A stretch of DNA of 64,000 nt from an uncultured Kineothrix sp. (GTDB lineage: Bacteria > Bacillota > Clostridia > Lachnospirales > Lachnospiraceae). The stretch lies in the NCBI GenBank assembly GCA_910587275.1, contig CAJUMD010000005.1:4361-68360 (forward strand), read 5' to 3'. This document shows, in pieces, positions 55,714 through 64,000 of the stretch. The position numbers were made by a program, and so were the translations under genes. The notes below the pieces were generated by a model. It searched no databases. It saw nothing but the letters and a program-made list of their open reading frames with translations, and was not told the origin of the DNA. Numbering within the stretch: position 1 is the stretch's first letter; each line of letters begins with the position of its first letter.

Positions 55714-56240
55714 GGGAAGAAGGACGCGGGAACGGAACATACCGTTACCTGACGGATGACGAACTGGAAGCGTTGATTGCGGAAGTGGAAGACCATGGAA
55801 TGCTTGCTCCACCGGCGTATTTGAAGGACCTGATTATGGAAGAAGCGGCAAAGCCCGTAAAGTCCGCAGCACCTGCAGGAAATATAAGGAAAAAGAAAAT
55901 TGACCAAAAGGCGGCAAAGATACAGCTTGCAGTTTACAGCCTGAAAATTGTGGGCGCGGCGGCAGCCGCAATATACTGCCTGACCATGGTTCCCATGGAC
56001 GTGGGAAGGAATACGGGGGATGCGGGAAACCGGAAAATGGAAAAGGAAATAGAGGAAGACGTGGCACGTTACAGGGAAGAAAGCGAACGGATTCTTAAGG
56101 AACCGGTGGTGCAGGAGGACAGCATCGGCAGCTTTTTCGGGAATGTGTTTGGCATGTTCGGGAACGGAAGGGAGGAAGATGCGTCTTCTTTATGGACTGG
56201 TATTACGGAATGGTTTGGAAACGGAGGAGTGGAAGAATGA
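55710..56240 (+). CDS. Putative membrane-bound anti-sigma factor
   Basis: 176 residues; ATG overlaps the sigma factor stop (ATGA). The N-terminal cytoplasmic part (about 1-75) is acidic then basic. There is one membrane helix (about 77-95), then an extracytoplasmic tail (about 96-176) predicted as helical. No zinc-binding anti-sigma motif (HxxxCxxC) is present. The role as anti-sigma factor is inferred from coupling to the sigma gene and topology. Confidence 0.7.
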   Translation: MREEGRGNGTYRYLTDDELEALIAEVEDHGMLAPPAYLKDLIMEEAAKPVKSAAPAGNIRKKKIDQKAAKIQLAVYSLKIVGAAAAAIYCLTMVPMDVGRNTGDAGNRKMEKEIEEDVARYREESERILKEPVVQEDSIGSFFGNVFGMFGNGREEDASSLWTGITEWFGNGGVEE

Positions 56241-56842
56241 ATAGGATGACAAGGAAAAAGAAAAGTGGTTTTTTAACGTTTTGCTTCTCGTTCCTGCCCG
56301 GTGCGGGAGAGATGTATTTGGGATTCATGAAGATGGGAGCCAGTCTGATGGGAATGTTTTTTGCCCTGATTGGCGTGGCGTATGCCCTGAATCTGCCTGT
56401 TTTGTTTTTTGGCATAATCGTGGAATGGTTTTACAGCTTTTTCCACGTGCACAATCTGGCGGGATTGACGGACGAGGAATTTCTTTCCATAGAAGACGGG
56501 TTTCTGTTCCGCCTGGATGCTTTTTTCGGTACGGACGGGAAAGCGGTGGAAAAATACCGGAAAACCATTGCCGTCGTTTTGGTGGTGGTCGGTGTCCTGC
56601 TTTTATGGAACGGTGTAAAGGATGCCTTTTATATTTACCTGCCGGAAGCGGTATGGCGCTTTATTCTCCGCATGGAACGCACCGTTCCGAAAATCGTGAC
56701 GGGAATCGTAATCATTGCCGGAGGCTGTTACATGATCCGGGGAAAACGTGAGGAATTGAAAGAGGTCATCGTGGACGTGGAAAGTACGGTACAGGATGTG
56801 CCATCGGAAAGGAGCGGTTATGGAGCAGGGGAAAATCATTAG
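56237..56842 (+). CDS. Multispanning membrane protein, TM2-like N terminus
   Basis: 201 residues from ATG 56237, overlapping the stop of the previous gene. The N-terminal FLTFCFSFLPGAGEMYLGFMKMG resembles TM2-type hairpins; about four membrane helices in all (about 10-30, 33-55, 110-130, 148-165). A loop near 85-105 is acidic. The function is unknown; the coupled position suggests that it belongs to the sigma factor module. Confidence 0.75.
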   Translation: MNRMTRKKKSGFLTFCFSFLPGAGEMYLGFMKMGASLMGMFFALIGVAYALNLPVLFFGIIVEWFYSFFHVHNLAGLTDEEFLSIEDGFLFRLDAFFGTDGKAVEKYRKTIAVVLVVVGVLLLWNGVKDAFYIYLPEAVWRFILRMERTVPKIVTGIVIIAGGCYMIRGKREELKEVIVDVESTVQDVPSERSGYGAGENH

Positions 56843-57197
56843 GGTCCACAGGGTTGGGACGGTGACGTTCGGGTGTATTTTAATATTGTTCGGCATATTG
56901 TTCCTTGCACATATTTTCGTGCCGTGGCTGCATTATGAATACGTTTTGCGGCTTTGGCCGCTGGTATTCATCTTCCTCGGCGTGGAGGTACTGGTGGGAA
57001 ACCACCGGGTATCAAAAATGAAAGCGGACGCGGCACAATGGAAAGCGGAAGGGGCCGACGGGGAAGGAGGAGGCGGAATCCGGTTTGTTTATGACAAAAC
57101 GGCAATTTTCCTGACCATGTGCCTGCTGTTTTTTGCCATGGTGATGGCGGCGGTGGACTTGTGCGTGCGGTGCGAAGGGGGATATTTTTGGTTTTAG
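56820..57197 (+). CDS. Small membrane protein with LiaF/DUF5668-like TM region
   Basis: 125 residues from ATG 56820 (GAAAGGAG 7 bases before), overlapping the previous gene by 23 bases. N-terminal pair of helices with the LWPLVFIFLGVEVLVG motif seen in LiaI/LiaF-type envelope-stress proteins. A third helix (about 97-115) ends in a Cys-rich tail (LCVRCEGG). It is the last gene of the four-gene sigma module. Function inferred from motif and context only. Confidence 0.75.
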   Translation: MEQGKIIRVHRVGTVTFGCILILFGILFLAHIFVPWLHYEYVLRLWPLVFIFLGVEVLVGNHRVSKMKADAAQWKAEGADGEGGGGIRFVYDKTAIFLTMCLLFFAMVMAAVDLCVRCEGGYFWF

Positions 57198-57305
57198 AGC
57201 GTGTTTGAAAATTGTTTGGGAGCATATGGCGGGGAAGGATGCGGGGGACAGGCACATCTTTTCCGTCCAACCGTATAATAAACCATCATTATGGATGGAG
57301 GTATT

Positions 57306-58355
57306 ATGAAAAATATGCGGAAAAACAATACTTACCGGATGTCCAAAAGAGTCCTCGCTTTTGGACTGTGCCTGCTCTTTCTTTGCGCCTGCCTGACCGG
57401 CTGCAAAACATCCGGAGACAAAGCGGCAAAAAATTCCGGCGGAAAAACGGAAGTCACCCTGAATGAAGTGGCGCATTCCATTTTTTACGCGCCCATGTAT
57501 GTTGCCATCGAAGAAGGCTATTTTGAGGAAGAAGGCATTGACCTGACCCTGGTTACCGGCTTTGGGGCGGACAAAACCATGACGGCAGTCCTTACCGGTG
57601 AGGCGGATATCGGTTTCATGGGAAGTGAAAGCACGATTTATACCTACGTAGGCGGTACGCAGGATTATGCGGTGAATTTCGCCCAACTGACCCAGCGCGC
57701 CGGTAATTTCCTCGTGGCAAGGGAACCGTTGGATGATTTTTCCTGGGATATGTTAAAGGGGAAAGAGGTGCTGGGAGGGCGCGCCGGCGGCATGCCGGAA
57801 ATGGTGTTTGAATTTATTTTAAAGAAAAACAACATTGACCCAAAAACCGACCTTACCATCGACCAAAGCATTGATTTCGGCTCCACCGCTGCGGCATTTT
57901 CCGGCGGACAGGGGGATTTTACCGTGGAATTTGAACCCCATGCCACTTCGCTGGAAGCCAAAGGGGACGGGTATGTGGTGGCTTCCCTGGGGGAAGATTC
58001 CGGTTATGTGCCTTATACCGCATTCAGCGCGAAGAAAAGTTTTATCGATGCGAACCCGGAACTCATCCAGTCTTTCACCAATGCGCTGCAAAAAGGTATG
58101 GACTATGTGCAGGACCATACGCCCGAAGAAATCGCCAAGGCCATAGCGCCGCAGTTTGAGGAAACGGATTTGGAAACCATTACCGCTATTGTAACGCGTT
58201 ACCATGCACAGGATACCTGGAAAGATAATCTGGTTTTTGGGGAAGATGCCTTCACCCTTTTACAGAATATTTTGGAAGAATCCGGTGAGCTTTCCGAACG
58301 GGTTCCCTATGAAACCCTTGTCACTACAAAATTTGCGGAAAATGCAGCGAAATAA
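57306..58355 (+). CDS. Orphan ABC substrate-binding lipoprotein (NMT1/THI5-like)
   Basis: 349 residues from ATG 57306 (GGAGG 5 bases before). Lipoprotein signal with CLTGC (Cys about 33). The NMT1/SsuA-type fold shows APMYVAIEEGYFEEEGIDL and GEADIGFMGSESTIY. Related proteins bind thiamine precursors, aliphatic sulphonates, nitrate or riboflavin precursors. No permease or ATPase is adjacent, so the ligand cannot be told. TATAAT at 57274 may belong to its promoter, but no -35 is clear. A hairpin follows at 58392. Confidence 0.85.
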   Translation: MKNMRKNNTYRMSKRVLAFGLCLLFLCACLTGCKTSGDKAAKNSGGKTEVTLNEVAHSIFYAPMYVAIEEGYFEEEGIDLTLVTGFGADKTMTAVLTGEADIGFMGSESTIYTYVGGTQDYAVNFAQLTQRAGNFLVAREPLDDFSWDMLKGKEVLGGRAGGMPEMVFEFILKKNNIDPKTDLTIDQSIDFGSTAAAFSGGQGDFTVEFEPHATSLEAKGDGYVVASLGEDSGYVPYTAFSAKKSFIDANPELIQSFTNALQKGMDYVQDHTPEEIAKAIAPQFEETDLETITAIVTRYHAQDTWKDNLVFGEDAFTLLQNILEESGELSERVPYETLVTTKFAENAAK

Positions 58356-58391
58356 TTATTTTGCCCGTCACCGGGAAATACGGATAAACGA

Positions 58392-58436
58392 AAACAGGGA
58401 TTCCGCCAGGATAATATGCCGGCGCAGTCCCTGTTT
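58392..58436 (+). terminator. Terminator-like hairpin after the NMT1-type gene
   Basis: AAACAGGGA and TCCCTGTTT arms with an inner CGCC/GGCG stem; only TTT and no longer T-run. Confidence 0.5.
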
Positions 58437-58440
58437 CTAC

Positions 58441-58469
58441 TGGACAAGAAATGACAAAATAGTTATAAT
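58441..58469 (+). promoter_or_regulatory. Promoter of the SPFH gene
   Basis: TGGACA, 17-bp spacer, TATAAT: a near-consensus sigma-A promoter. Start near 58476 leaves about 77 nt of leader. Confidence 0.75.
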
Positions 58470-58552
58470 GTGTAAGGATATACATAAACATAAAAAGAAG
58501 CAGAAAACGCACAGTGCCGTGAACGCGCGGTGCGGACGGAGGGCGGCGGAAC

Positions 58553-59929
58553 ATGGGACTGGTTAAGGCGATTAGGGGAGCAGCAGGAACGGTACTGGCG
58601 GACCAGTGGAGGGAGTATTTTTACTGTGATGCACTGGGAAATGACGTTTTGGCGGTAAAGGGAAGAAAGCGCGTAAGCGGGAAGGGAAGCAACACGAAAG
58701 GTGTGGACAATATCATCACCAACGGTTCTGTCGTGGCGGTGAATAAGGGACAGTGCATGATGATTGTGGACCAGGGCCGGGTGGTGGAATTCTGTGCGGA
58801 AGCAGGAGAATTTATCTATGACAGCTCGTCGGAACCGAGTCTGTTTTACGGGGATTTTGGGGAAAGCGTGGGCATGACGTTTGCCACGGTGGGCAGGCGT
58901 TTTACCTTTGGAGGGGATGCGGCGAAGGACCAGCGGATTTATTTCTTTAATACAAAGGAGATTATGGGGAATAAGTACGGGACGGCGAGTCCGGTGCCGT
59001 TCCGCGTGGTGGATGCCAACATCGGTTTGGACATGGACATTTCGCTGCGCTGCAATGGGGAATATTCTTATAAAATTACCGACCCGATGCTTTTTTATGC
59101 CAATGTGTGCGGCAACTTTACGGAGGATTATACGAGGGACAACATAGACAGCCAGTTGAAGACGGAGCTTTTAACGGCGCTGCAGCCTGCTTTTGCAAGG
59201 ATTTCCGAAATGGGTGTCCGTTACAGTTCCATTCCGAAGCATACGGCGGAACTGGCGGATATACTGAATGAAGAACTGTCGGCGAAATGGTCACGGTTAC
59301 GGGGAATTTCCATTGTATCCTTTGGGGTGAATGCAGTGAAAGCGTCTGCGGAAGACGAGGAGATGATTAAGAACCTCCAGCGGACGGCGGTATACCGGAA
59401 TACGGACATGGCGGCTGCCGCACTGGTGGATGCGCAGGCGGATGCCATGCGGTCGGCGGCTTCCAACCAGGGTGCGGGTCCCGTAATGGGGTTTGCGGCG
59501 ATGAATATGGCGAATATGGCGGGCGGAATGAATGCCAATGCCCTGTTCCAGATGGGACAGCAGGAAAATCGGGTGCAGGCAGCGGGACGGCAGGGGAATG
59601 CCGGACAGCCGGGAACGTTTTCCGGGACGGGGCGGATGCCGGACGGAGGCGGGGAGACACAGACAGGGTGGACATGTGGCTGCGGGGCAGCAGGCAATAC
59701 CGGGAAATTCTGTGTGGAATGCGGCGCACCGAAACCGGCGGCAGGGTGGACCTGTGCGTGCGGGGCGGTAAATAAGGGGAAGTTCTGCAGCGAATGCGGG
59801 AAAAAGAAACCGGAGGGAGAACCGCTGTACCGTTGTGATAAATGCGGCTGGGAACCGGAGGATTCGAAAAACCCTCCCAAGTTCTGCCCGGAGTGCGGGG
59901 ACCCTTTTAACGAAGGGGATATCCGGTAA
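58553..59929 (+). CDS. SPFH domain protein with three zinc ribbons (YdjI-like)
   Basis: 458 residues. The N-terminal two thirds (about 1-290) is an SPFH/virion-core-like domain (GVDNIITNGSVVAVNKGQ, AEAGEFIYDSS). A Met/Asn/Gly-rich linker (about 300-365) follows. Three zinc ribbons close the protein: CGCGAAGNTGKFCVECG, CACGAVNKGKFCSECG and CDKCGWEPEDSK with FCPECG. Bacillus YdjI is a phage-shock-associated SPFH protein whose partner YdjG carries the zinc ribbons; here both are in one chain. Membrane-stress role inferred. Confidence 0.85.
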   Translation: MGLVKAIRGAAGTVLADQWREYFYCDALGNDVLAVKGRKRVSGKGSNTKGVDNIITNGSVVAVNKGQCMMIVDQGRVVEFCAEAGEFIYDSSSEPSLFYGDFGESVGMTFATVGRRFTFGGDAAKDQRIYFFNTKEIMGNKYGTASPVPFRVVDANIGLDMDISLRCNGEYSYKITDPMLFYANVCGNFTEDYTRDNIDSQLKTELLTALQPAFARISEMGVRYSSIPKHTAELADILNEELSAKWSRLRGISIVSFGVNAVKASAEDEEMIKNLQRTAVYRNTDMAAAALVDAQADAMRSAASNQGAGPVMGFAAMNMANMAGGMNANALFQMGQQENRVQAAGRQGNAGQPGTFSGTGRMPDGGGETQTGWTCGCGAAGNTGKFCVECGAPKPAAGWTCACGAVNKGKFCSECGKKKPEGEPLYRCDKCGWEPEDSKNPPKFCPECGDPFNEGDIR

Positions 59930-59954
59930 AGGTGATGCGGAAGGAAAAGAACAG

Positions 59955-62321
59955 ATGAGCATATACGATACATTAAACGAACAGCAGAAACAGGGAGTTT
60001 TCACCACGGACGGACCGGTCCTGCTGCTGGCGGGGGCGGGAAGCGGCAAGACAAGGGTGCTGACCCACCGGATTGCCTACCTGATTGAAGGGATGGGCGT
60101 ACAGCCCTACCATATCATGGCGATTACCTTTACGAATAAGGCAGCAGGAGAGATGCGGGAGCGCGTGAATGCCATCATCGGGCATGGCGCGGAGCAGGTA
60201 TGGGTGTCCACTTTCCACTCCACCTGCGTGCGGATACTAAGACGGTATATTGACCGGATTGGCTTTGACAATCATTTTACCATTTATGATACGGATGACC
60301 AGAAGACGGTGATGAAGGATGTGTGCAAGCGTCTGCAGATTGACACGAAGACGCTAAAGGAACGGACGATTATGGGCGCCATTTCCTCGGCAAAGGACGA
60401 ACTGGTTTCGCCGGAGGAATACCGCAGGCAGGCGGAAGGGGACTACCATAAGACGAAAATCGCACAGGCATATGCGGAATACCAGTCGGCGCTGCGCAAA
60501 AGCAATGCGCTGGATTTTGACGATTTAATCGTAAAGACGGTGGAGCTGTTTAAGCTCTGCCCCGAAGTGCTTGCCGGGTATCAGGACCGGTTCCGGTATA
60601 TCATGGTGGACGAGTACCAGGATACGAATACGGCGCAGTTTGAGCTGATACGGCTTTTGGCATCGCAGTACAGGAACCTGTGCGTGGTCGGGGACGACGA
60701 CCAGTCCATTTACAAGTTCAGGGGGGCGAACATACGCAACATCCTGGACTTTGAACAGGTATACCCGGAGGCGGCGGTCATTAAGCTGGAGCAGAACTAC
60801 CGTTCCACGCAGCATGTGCTGGATGCCGCCAATGCGGTAATCCGCAACAACGCAGGCAGGAAGGACAAGGCGCTTTGGACGCAGAACGGCGAAGGAAGCA
60901 TGGTGCATTTCCGGCAGTTTGATACGGCATATGACGAAGCGGAATTTGTGGCGGACGACGTGATGCGCAAAGTCCGGGACGGCAGGACATCTTACGGGAA
61001 CTGCGCGGTACTCTATCGTACCAACGCGCAGGCGCGTATGCTGGAAGAACGGTTTGTGGTAGAGGGTATTCCTTATGACGTGGTGGGCGGTACGAACTTT
61101 TATGCCCGCAGGGAAATCAAGGACATGCTTGCCTACCTGAAAACGGTTGATAACGGCAGTGACGACGTGGCGGTAAAGCGCATCATTAATGTGCCGAAAC
61201 GGGGCATTGGCGCCACCACCATTGCGCGGGTGCAGGAATACGCGGACGGGAGGGGCATCAGTTTCTACGATGCCCTGCGGGAAGCGGACCAAATCATGAC
61301 CATCGGGAAAAGCGCGGTGAAACTGGAGCCTTTTGTCACCATGATCCAAACGTTCCGCAGCAAATTGGAATATTACGGACTGGAAGGGCTGATTAAGGAC
61401 ATTATTGAAACCACGGGGTATGTGGAGGAATTGGAGCAGTCGGAGGAAGATGATGCGGAAGACCGGATTGCCAACATCGATGAGCTGATCAGTAAAATCG
61501 TGGCTTATGAGGGAAGCCATGAAGAAGGAAACCTGAGCGAATTTTTGGAAGAAGTGGCTTTGGTGGCGGATATCGACCGCATTGACGACAACGGTAACCG
61601 CGTGCTCCTCATGACGCTGCACAGCGCGAAAGGACTGGAATTTTCCCATGTTTACCTGGCAGGTATGGAGGACGGCGTATTTCCGGGTTATATGGCAATT
61701 ACCTCGGACAATATGGAAGACGTGGAAGAAGAACGACGCCTTGCCTATGTGGGGATTACGCGGGCAAAGGAAGATCTGACGCTTACCTGTGCCAGACAGC
61801 GGATGCTGCGGGGGGAAACCCAGTACAATCCCGTGAGCCGCTTCGTAAAGGAAATCCCCGGAGAACTGTTAGACCGGAAAGTCCCTTCCGTAAAGCGGTG
61901 GGACGAGACGGAATACGGGGAGGATTCCCGCGAAAGGAGTCTGTTTAAGGCGAAGCCCTTTGGCGGCGGGGAAGGAAACACTGCGGCTTACCAGCCGGTA
62001 TTCGGGAATACGCCGGCCGTTTCCGCCAAACCCAAACCGAAGGCCGTGGCAGTGCCAAAGCGGACGCCTGTGGAGAACCGTCCGTTTATCAGCGGGGGCG
62101 GTGTGGGAGCCTTAAAAGGGATAAACGGGCTGACCAAAGGCGTACAGGGGGCAGGGGAGCCGGATTATGCCGTCGGCGACCGGGTAAAGCATGTAAAATA
62201 CGGGGAAGGCACGGTAACGGGACTGGAAAAAGGACCGCGGGATTATCAGGTAACGGTGGTTTTTGACGGTGCCGGACAGAAAATTATGTATGCTGCCTTT
62301 GCAAAATTGAAAAAATTATAA
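59955..62321 (+). CDS. pcrA: UvrD/PcrA-type DNA helicase
   Basis: 788 residues from ATG 59955 (AAGGAAAAG just before). Superfamily 1 motifs: I AGAGSGKT, II VDEYQDTN, III VVGDDDQSIYKFRGA, IV QNYRST, V LMTLHSAKGLEF, VI VGITRAKEDL. The C terminus ends in a PcrA-type tail (VGDRVKHVKYGEGTVTG) that contacts RNA polymerase in Bacillus. It removes obstacles to replication and acts in nucleotide excision repair. It starts 25 bp after the SPFH gene. Confidence 0.96.
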   Translation: MSIYDTLNEQQKQGVFTTDGPVLLLAGAGSGKTRVLTHRIAYLIEGMGVQPYHIMAITFTNKAAGEMRERVNAIIGHGAEQVWVSTFHSTCVRILRRYIDRIGFDNHFTIYDTDDQKTVMKDVCKRLQIDTKTLKERTIMGAISSAKDELVSPEEYRRQAEGDYHKTKIAQAYAEYQSALRKSNALDFDDLIVKTVELFKLCPEVLAGYQDRFRYIMVDEYQDTNTAQFELIRLLASQYRNLCVVGDDDQSIYKFRGANIRNILDFEQVYPEAAVIKLEQNYRSTQHVLDAANAVIRNNAGRKDKALWTQNGEGSMVHFRQFDTAYDEAEFVADDVMRKVRDGRTSYGNCAVLYRTNAQARMLEERFVVEGIPYDVVGGTNFYARREIKDMLAYLKTVDNGSDDVAVKRIINVPKRGIGATTIARVQEYADGRGISFYDALREADQIMTIGKSAVKLEPFVTMIQTFRSKLEYYGLEGLIKDIIETTGYVEELEQSEEDDAEDRIANIDELISKIVAYEGSHEEGNLSEFLEEVALVADIDRIDDNGNRVLLMTLHSAKGLEFSHVYLAGMEDGVFPGYMAITSDNMEDVEEERRLAYVGITRAKEDLTLTCARQRMLRGETQYNPVSRFVKEIPGELLDRKVPSVKRWDETEYGEDSRERSLFKAKPFGGGEGNTAAYQPVFGNTPAVSAKPKPKAVAVPKRTPVENRPFISGGGVGALKGINGLTKGVQGAGEPDYAVGDRVKHVKYGEGTVTGLEKGPRDYQVTVVFDGAGQKIMYAAFAKLKKL

Positions 62322-62493
62322 TTTTATCAAAAATTTATAGTAAATTTTTGGAATTAGTGTTATATTATATTTAATATACGGTCGGAAGCACGGAACCGGT
62401 TACTGGTCTGTCTGCAGCGTGGGCAGTAACAGGTATGAAAGCGCCGGCAACGGGTAACAATAAACCGAATAAAGATGGAGAGAGGTATGGATT

Positions 62494-62775
62494 ATGAATA
62501 AGCTGAACAAACTGGAAGAATATATTGATATGGCAAGGATCAATGAGCTTTTGGGGAAGAAGGAAGAAGAAAAGAAAAAATGCAACAGCGTACTTTGGAT
62601 TTTTGCCGTAATCGGCGCTATCGCGGCAGTGGCAGGTATTGCATATGCCGTATACCGCTATCTGAAACCGGATTACCTGGAAGATTTTGAGGACGACTTT
62701 GACGACGATTTTGACGATGACTTCTTTGAGGATGAAGATGACGATGATGCCTTAGAGGGGGAAAACGGACAGTAA
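62494..62775 (+). CDS. Small membrane protein with acidic tail
   Basis: 93 residues. One membrane helix (about 33-55, ILWIFAVIGAIAAVAGIAYAV), a basic N-terminal part, and a C-terminal tail made almost only of Asp, Glu and Phe (about 62-90). ATGGAGAGAGG lies upstream of ATG 62494. I do not recognise a function; small proteins of this form are common in Lachnospiraceae. Confidence 0.75.
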   Translation: MNKLNKLEEYIDMARINELLGKKEEEKKKCNSVLWIFAVIGAIAAVAGIAYAVYRYLKPDYLEDFEDDFDDDFDDDFFEDEDDDDALEGENGQ

Positions 62776-62864
62776 AACCATACCGGCGGTGTCCATGCTG
62801 CTTTTGCTGCGGATGTCGGAACTTACGGATAGGGCTGTCCAGGACGTTGTCCATGGAAATAAGG

Positions 62865-62895
62865 CGGAATGTACTTATTTGTACATTCCGTTTTT
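62865..62895 (+). terminator. Rho-independent terminator
   Basis: Perfect 10-bp arms CGGAATGTAC and GTACATTCCG around TTATTT, followed by TTTTT. It separates the small membrane protein gene from the methyltransferase gene. Confidence 0.88.
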
Positions 62896-62952
62896 GGGTT
62901 CCCATCCCATGGGGAACCGGAGGAAAACCGAAAAGGAGCTTATGAAGGAGTG

Positions 62953-64000
62953 ATGAAAAAAGGTGAGGTGTTGGAAGGCATCGTGGAACGGGTGGACTTC
63001 CCCAACAAAGGAATCGTGGTATGTGAAGGCGGCGCCTGTGTGGTAAAAAATGCCATAACGGGGCAGAAGGTATCCTTCCGGATTCATAAAGCAAGAAAGG
63101 GCAAAGCGGAAGGAAGGCTTTTGGAAGTGCTGGAAAAATCCCCTTTGGAATCGGAAACGGAAAGTTCCTGTCCCCATTTCGGGAGCTGCGGCGGGTGTGT
63201 GTATATGTCCCTGCCTTACGGGGAGCAGTTGAAGCTGAAGGAAGGACAGGTAAGAAGGCTTTTGGAACCCGTGCTGGGGAAGCAGGAAACCCCTTATGTC
63301 TACGATGGGATGAAAGCAAGTCCAAAGCCTTACGGATACCGGAACAAGATGGAATTTTCCTTTGGGGACGAAGTAAAGGACGGACCGCTGGCGCTTGGGA
63401 TGCACAAACGGGGCAGTTTTTACGATATCGTGACTGTGGACGGGTGCCGGATTGTGGATGGGGATTTCCGCCGGATATTAACCTGTGCAAAGGAATATTT
63501 TACGGTGGCGGGAACCAGCCATTACCACCGGCTGCGGCATGAAGGCTATTTAAGGCACCTGCTGGTGCGCAAGGCGGCAAAAACAGGGGAGATACTGGTG
63601 GCGCTTGTAACGGCTGCGCAGGAAGAACATGATTTAACGCCTTTTATGGATGCCCTTTTGGGGCTTGAGCTGGAAGGCAGCATCGTAGGCATTCTGCATA
63701 CCTTGAACGATTCCGTGGCGGATGTGGTGCAGAGTGACAAAACCGAGGTGCTGTACGGACAGGATTATTTTTATGAGGAGCTTTTGGGGTTAAAGTTCCG
63801 CATATCCCAGTTTTCTTTTTTCCAGACGAATACCCATGGGGCGGAAGTGCTTTATTCCATGGTGCGGGATTATATCGGCTCCTTGTCCGGGAAAGGGAAT
63901 CCGGTGGTTTATGACCTGTACAGCGGGACGGGAACCATTGCGCAGGTGGTGGCAGGTATGGCGGGAAAGGTTATCGGCGTGGAAATCATCGGCGAAGCGG
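62953..64000 (+). CDS. rlmD: 23S rRNA (uracil-C5)-methyltransferase RlmD-like (partial)
   Basis: The first 349 codons; the gene runs off the right edge. Start ATG 62953 with AAGGAG 5-6 bases before. N-terminal TRAM domain (about 1-60), iron-sulphur cysteines in CPHFGSCGGC, substrate motif FSFFQTNTHGAE and SAM motif DLYSGTGTIAQ are visible; the catalytic Cys lies beyond the window. It methylates U1939 or U747 of 23S rRNA; RlmD versus RlmC cannot be decided. Confidence 0.9.
   Translation, partial: MKKGEVLEGIVERVDFPNKGIVVCEGGACVVKNAITGQKVSFRIHKARKGKAEGRLLEVLEKSPLESETESSCPHFGSCGGCVYMSLPYGEQLKLKEGQVRRLLEPVLGKQETPYVYDGMKASPKPYGYRNKMEFSFGDEVKDGPLALGMHKRGSFYDIVTVDGCRIVDGDFRRILTCAKEYFTVAGTSHYHRLRHEGYLRHLLVRKAAKTGEILVALVTAAQEEHDLTPFMDALLGLELEGSIVGILHTLNDSVADVVQSDKTEVLYGQDYFYEELLGLKFRISQFSFFQTNTHGAEVLYSMVRDYIGSLSGKGNPVVYDLYSGTGTIAQVVAGMAGKVIGVEIIGEA

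Noticed and set aside
62618..63490. 290-codon minus-strand frame over the rlmD-like gene
   Set aside because: The plus strand encodes a clear RlmD-type enzyme with cysteine and SAM motifs, so the opposite frame is a shadow.

Overview
The window is about 64 kb from the chromosome of an endospore-forming, Gram-positive Clostridia bacterium. It most resembles a fairly GC-rich member of the Lachnospiraceae. Evidence: a complete spoIIIA operon, spoIVB, a spo0A-type gene, an alpha/beta SASP and a SleB-like hydrolase; strong Shine-Dalgarno sequences with some TTG and GTG starts; LacI-controlled alpha-glucan uptake; and ATP-type PEP carboxykinase. I saw no rRNA, tRNA, CRISPR array, prophage or insertion sequence. 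Almost all DNA is core chromosome.

Layout. 1-4804: spoIIIAA (3' end) to spoIIIAH. 5117-8056: prfC and a transglutaminase-like lipoprotein. 8177-19578: the classic Firmicutes block asp23-nusB-xseAB-ispA-dxs-tlyA-nadK-argR-recN-spoIVB-spo0A. In this block the gene at the spo0A position encodes only the DNA-binding half of Spo0A. 19657-22806: glgA and a Wzx/SpoVB-type flippase. 22792-28526: mostly single genes (double Nudix protein, SASP, unknown protein, GH25 lysozyme, AP2/HNH-like DNA-binding protein, SleB-like hydrolase). 28646-33787: purC-purF-purB and a second PurF-like protein without glutaminase residues. 34200-40065: maltodextrin-type ABC operon with malQ and a LacI regulator; three tandem operator-like sites lie just downstream of its promoter. 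40154-43288: a chemotaxis receptor and an unknown gene behind a sigma-D-like promoter. 43310-53614: CYTH protein, thrC, small membrane protein, aminopeptidase P, pckA, rluF, ligA and metA. 53704-57197: an XRE/S24 regulator, a 745-bp gene-free stretch, and an ECF sigma factor operon with three membrane proteins. 57306-64000: an orphan NMT1-type binding protein, an SPFH/zinc-ribbon protein, pcrA, a small acidic-tailed membrane protein and the 5' part of an RlmD-type methyltransferase.

How the genes work together. The sporulation genes (SpoIIIA channel, SpoIVB checkpoint protease, SASP, cortex hydrolase) imply a working spore programme, so the receiver-less Spo0A is the most surprising item here. 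The glucan operon imports and rearranges maltodextrins, glgA makes glycogen, and pckA links to C4 metabolism. The ECF operon looks like an envelope-stress module. Promoter and operator calls were made by eye from the bases. Protein family calls rest on recalled motifs and gene order, with no database search.
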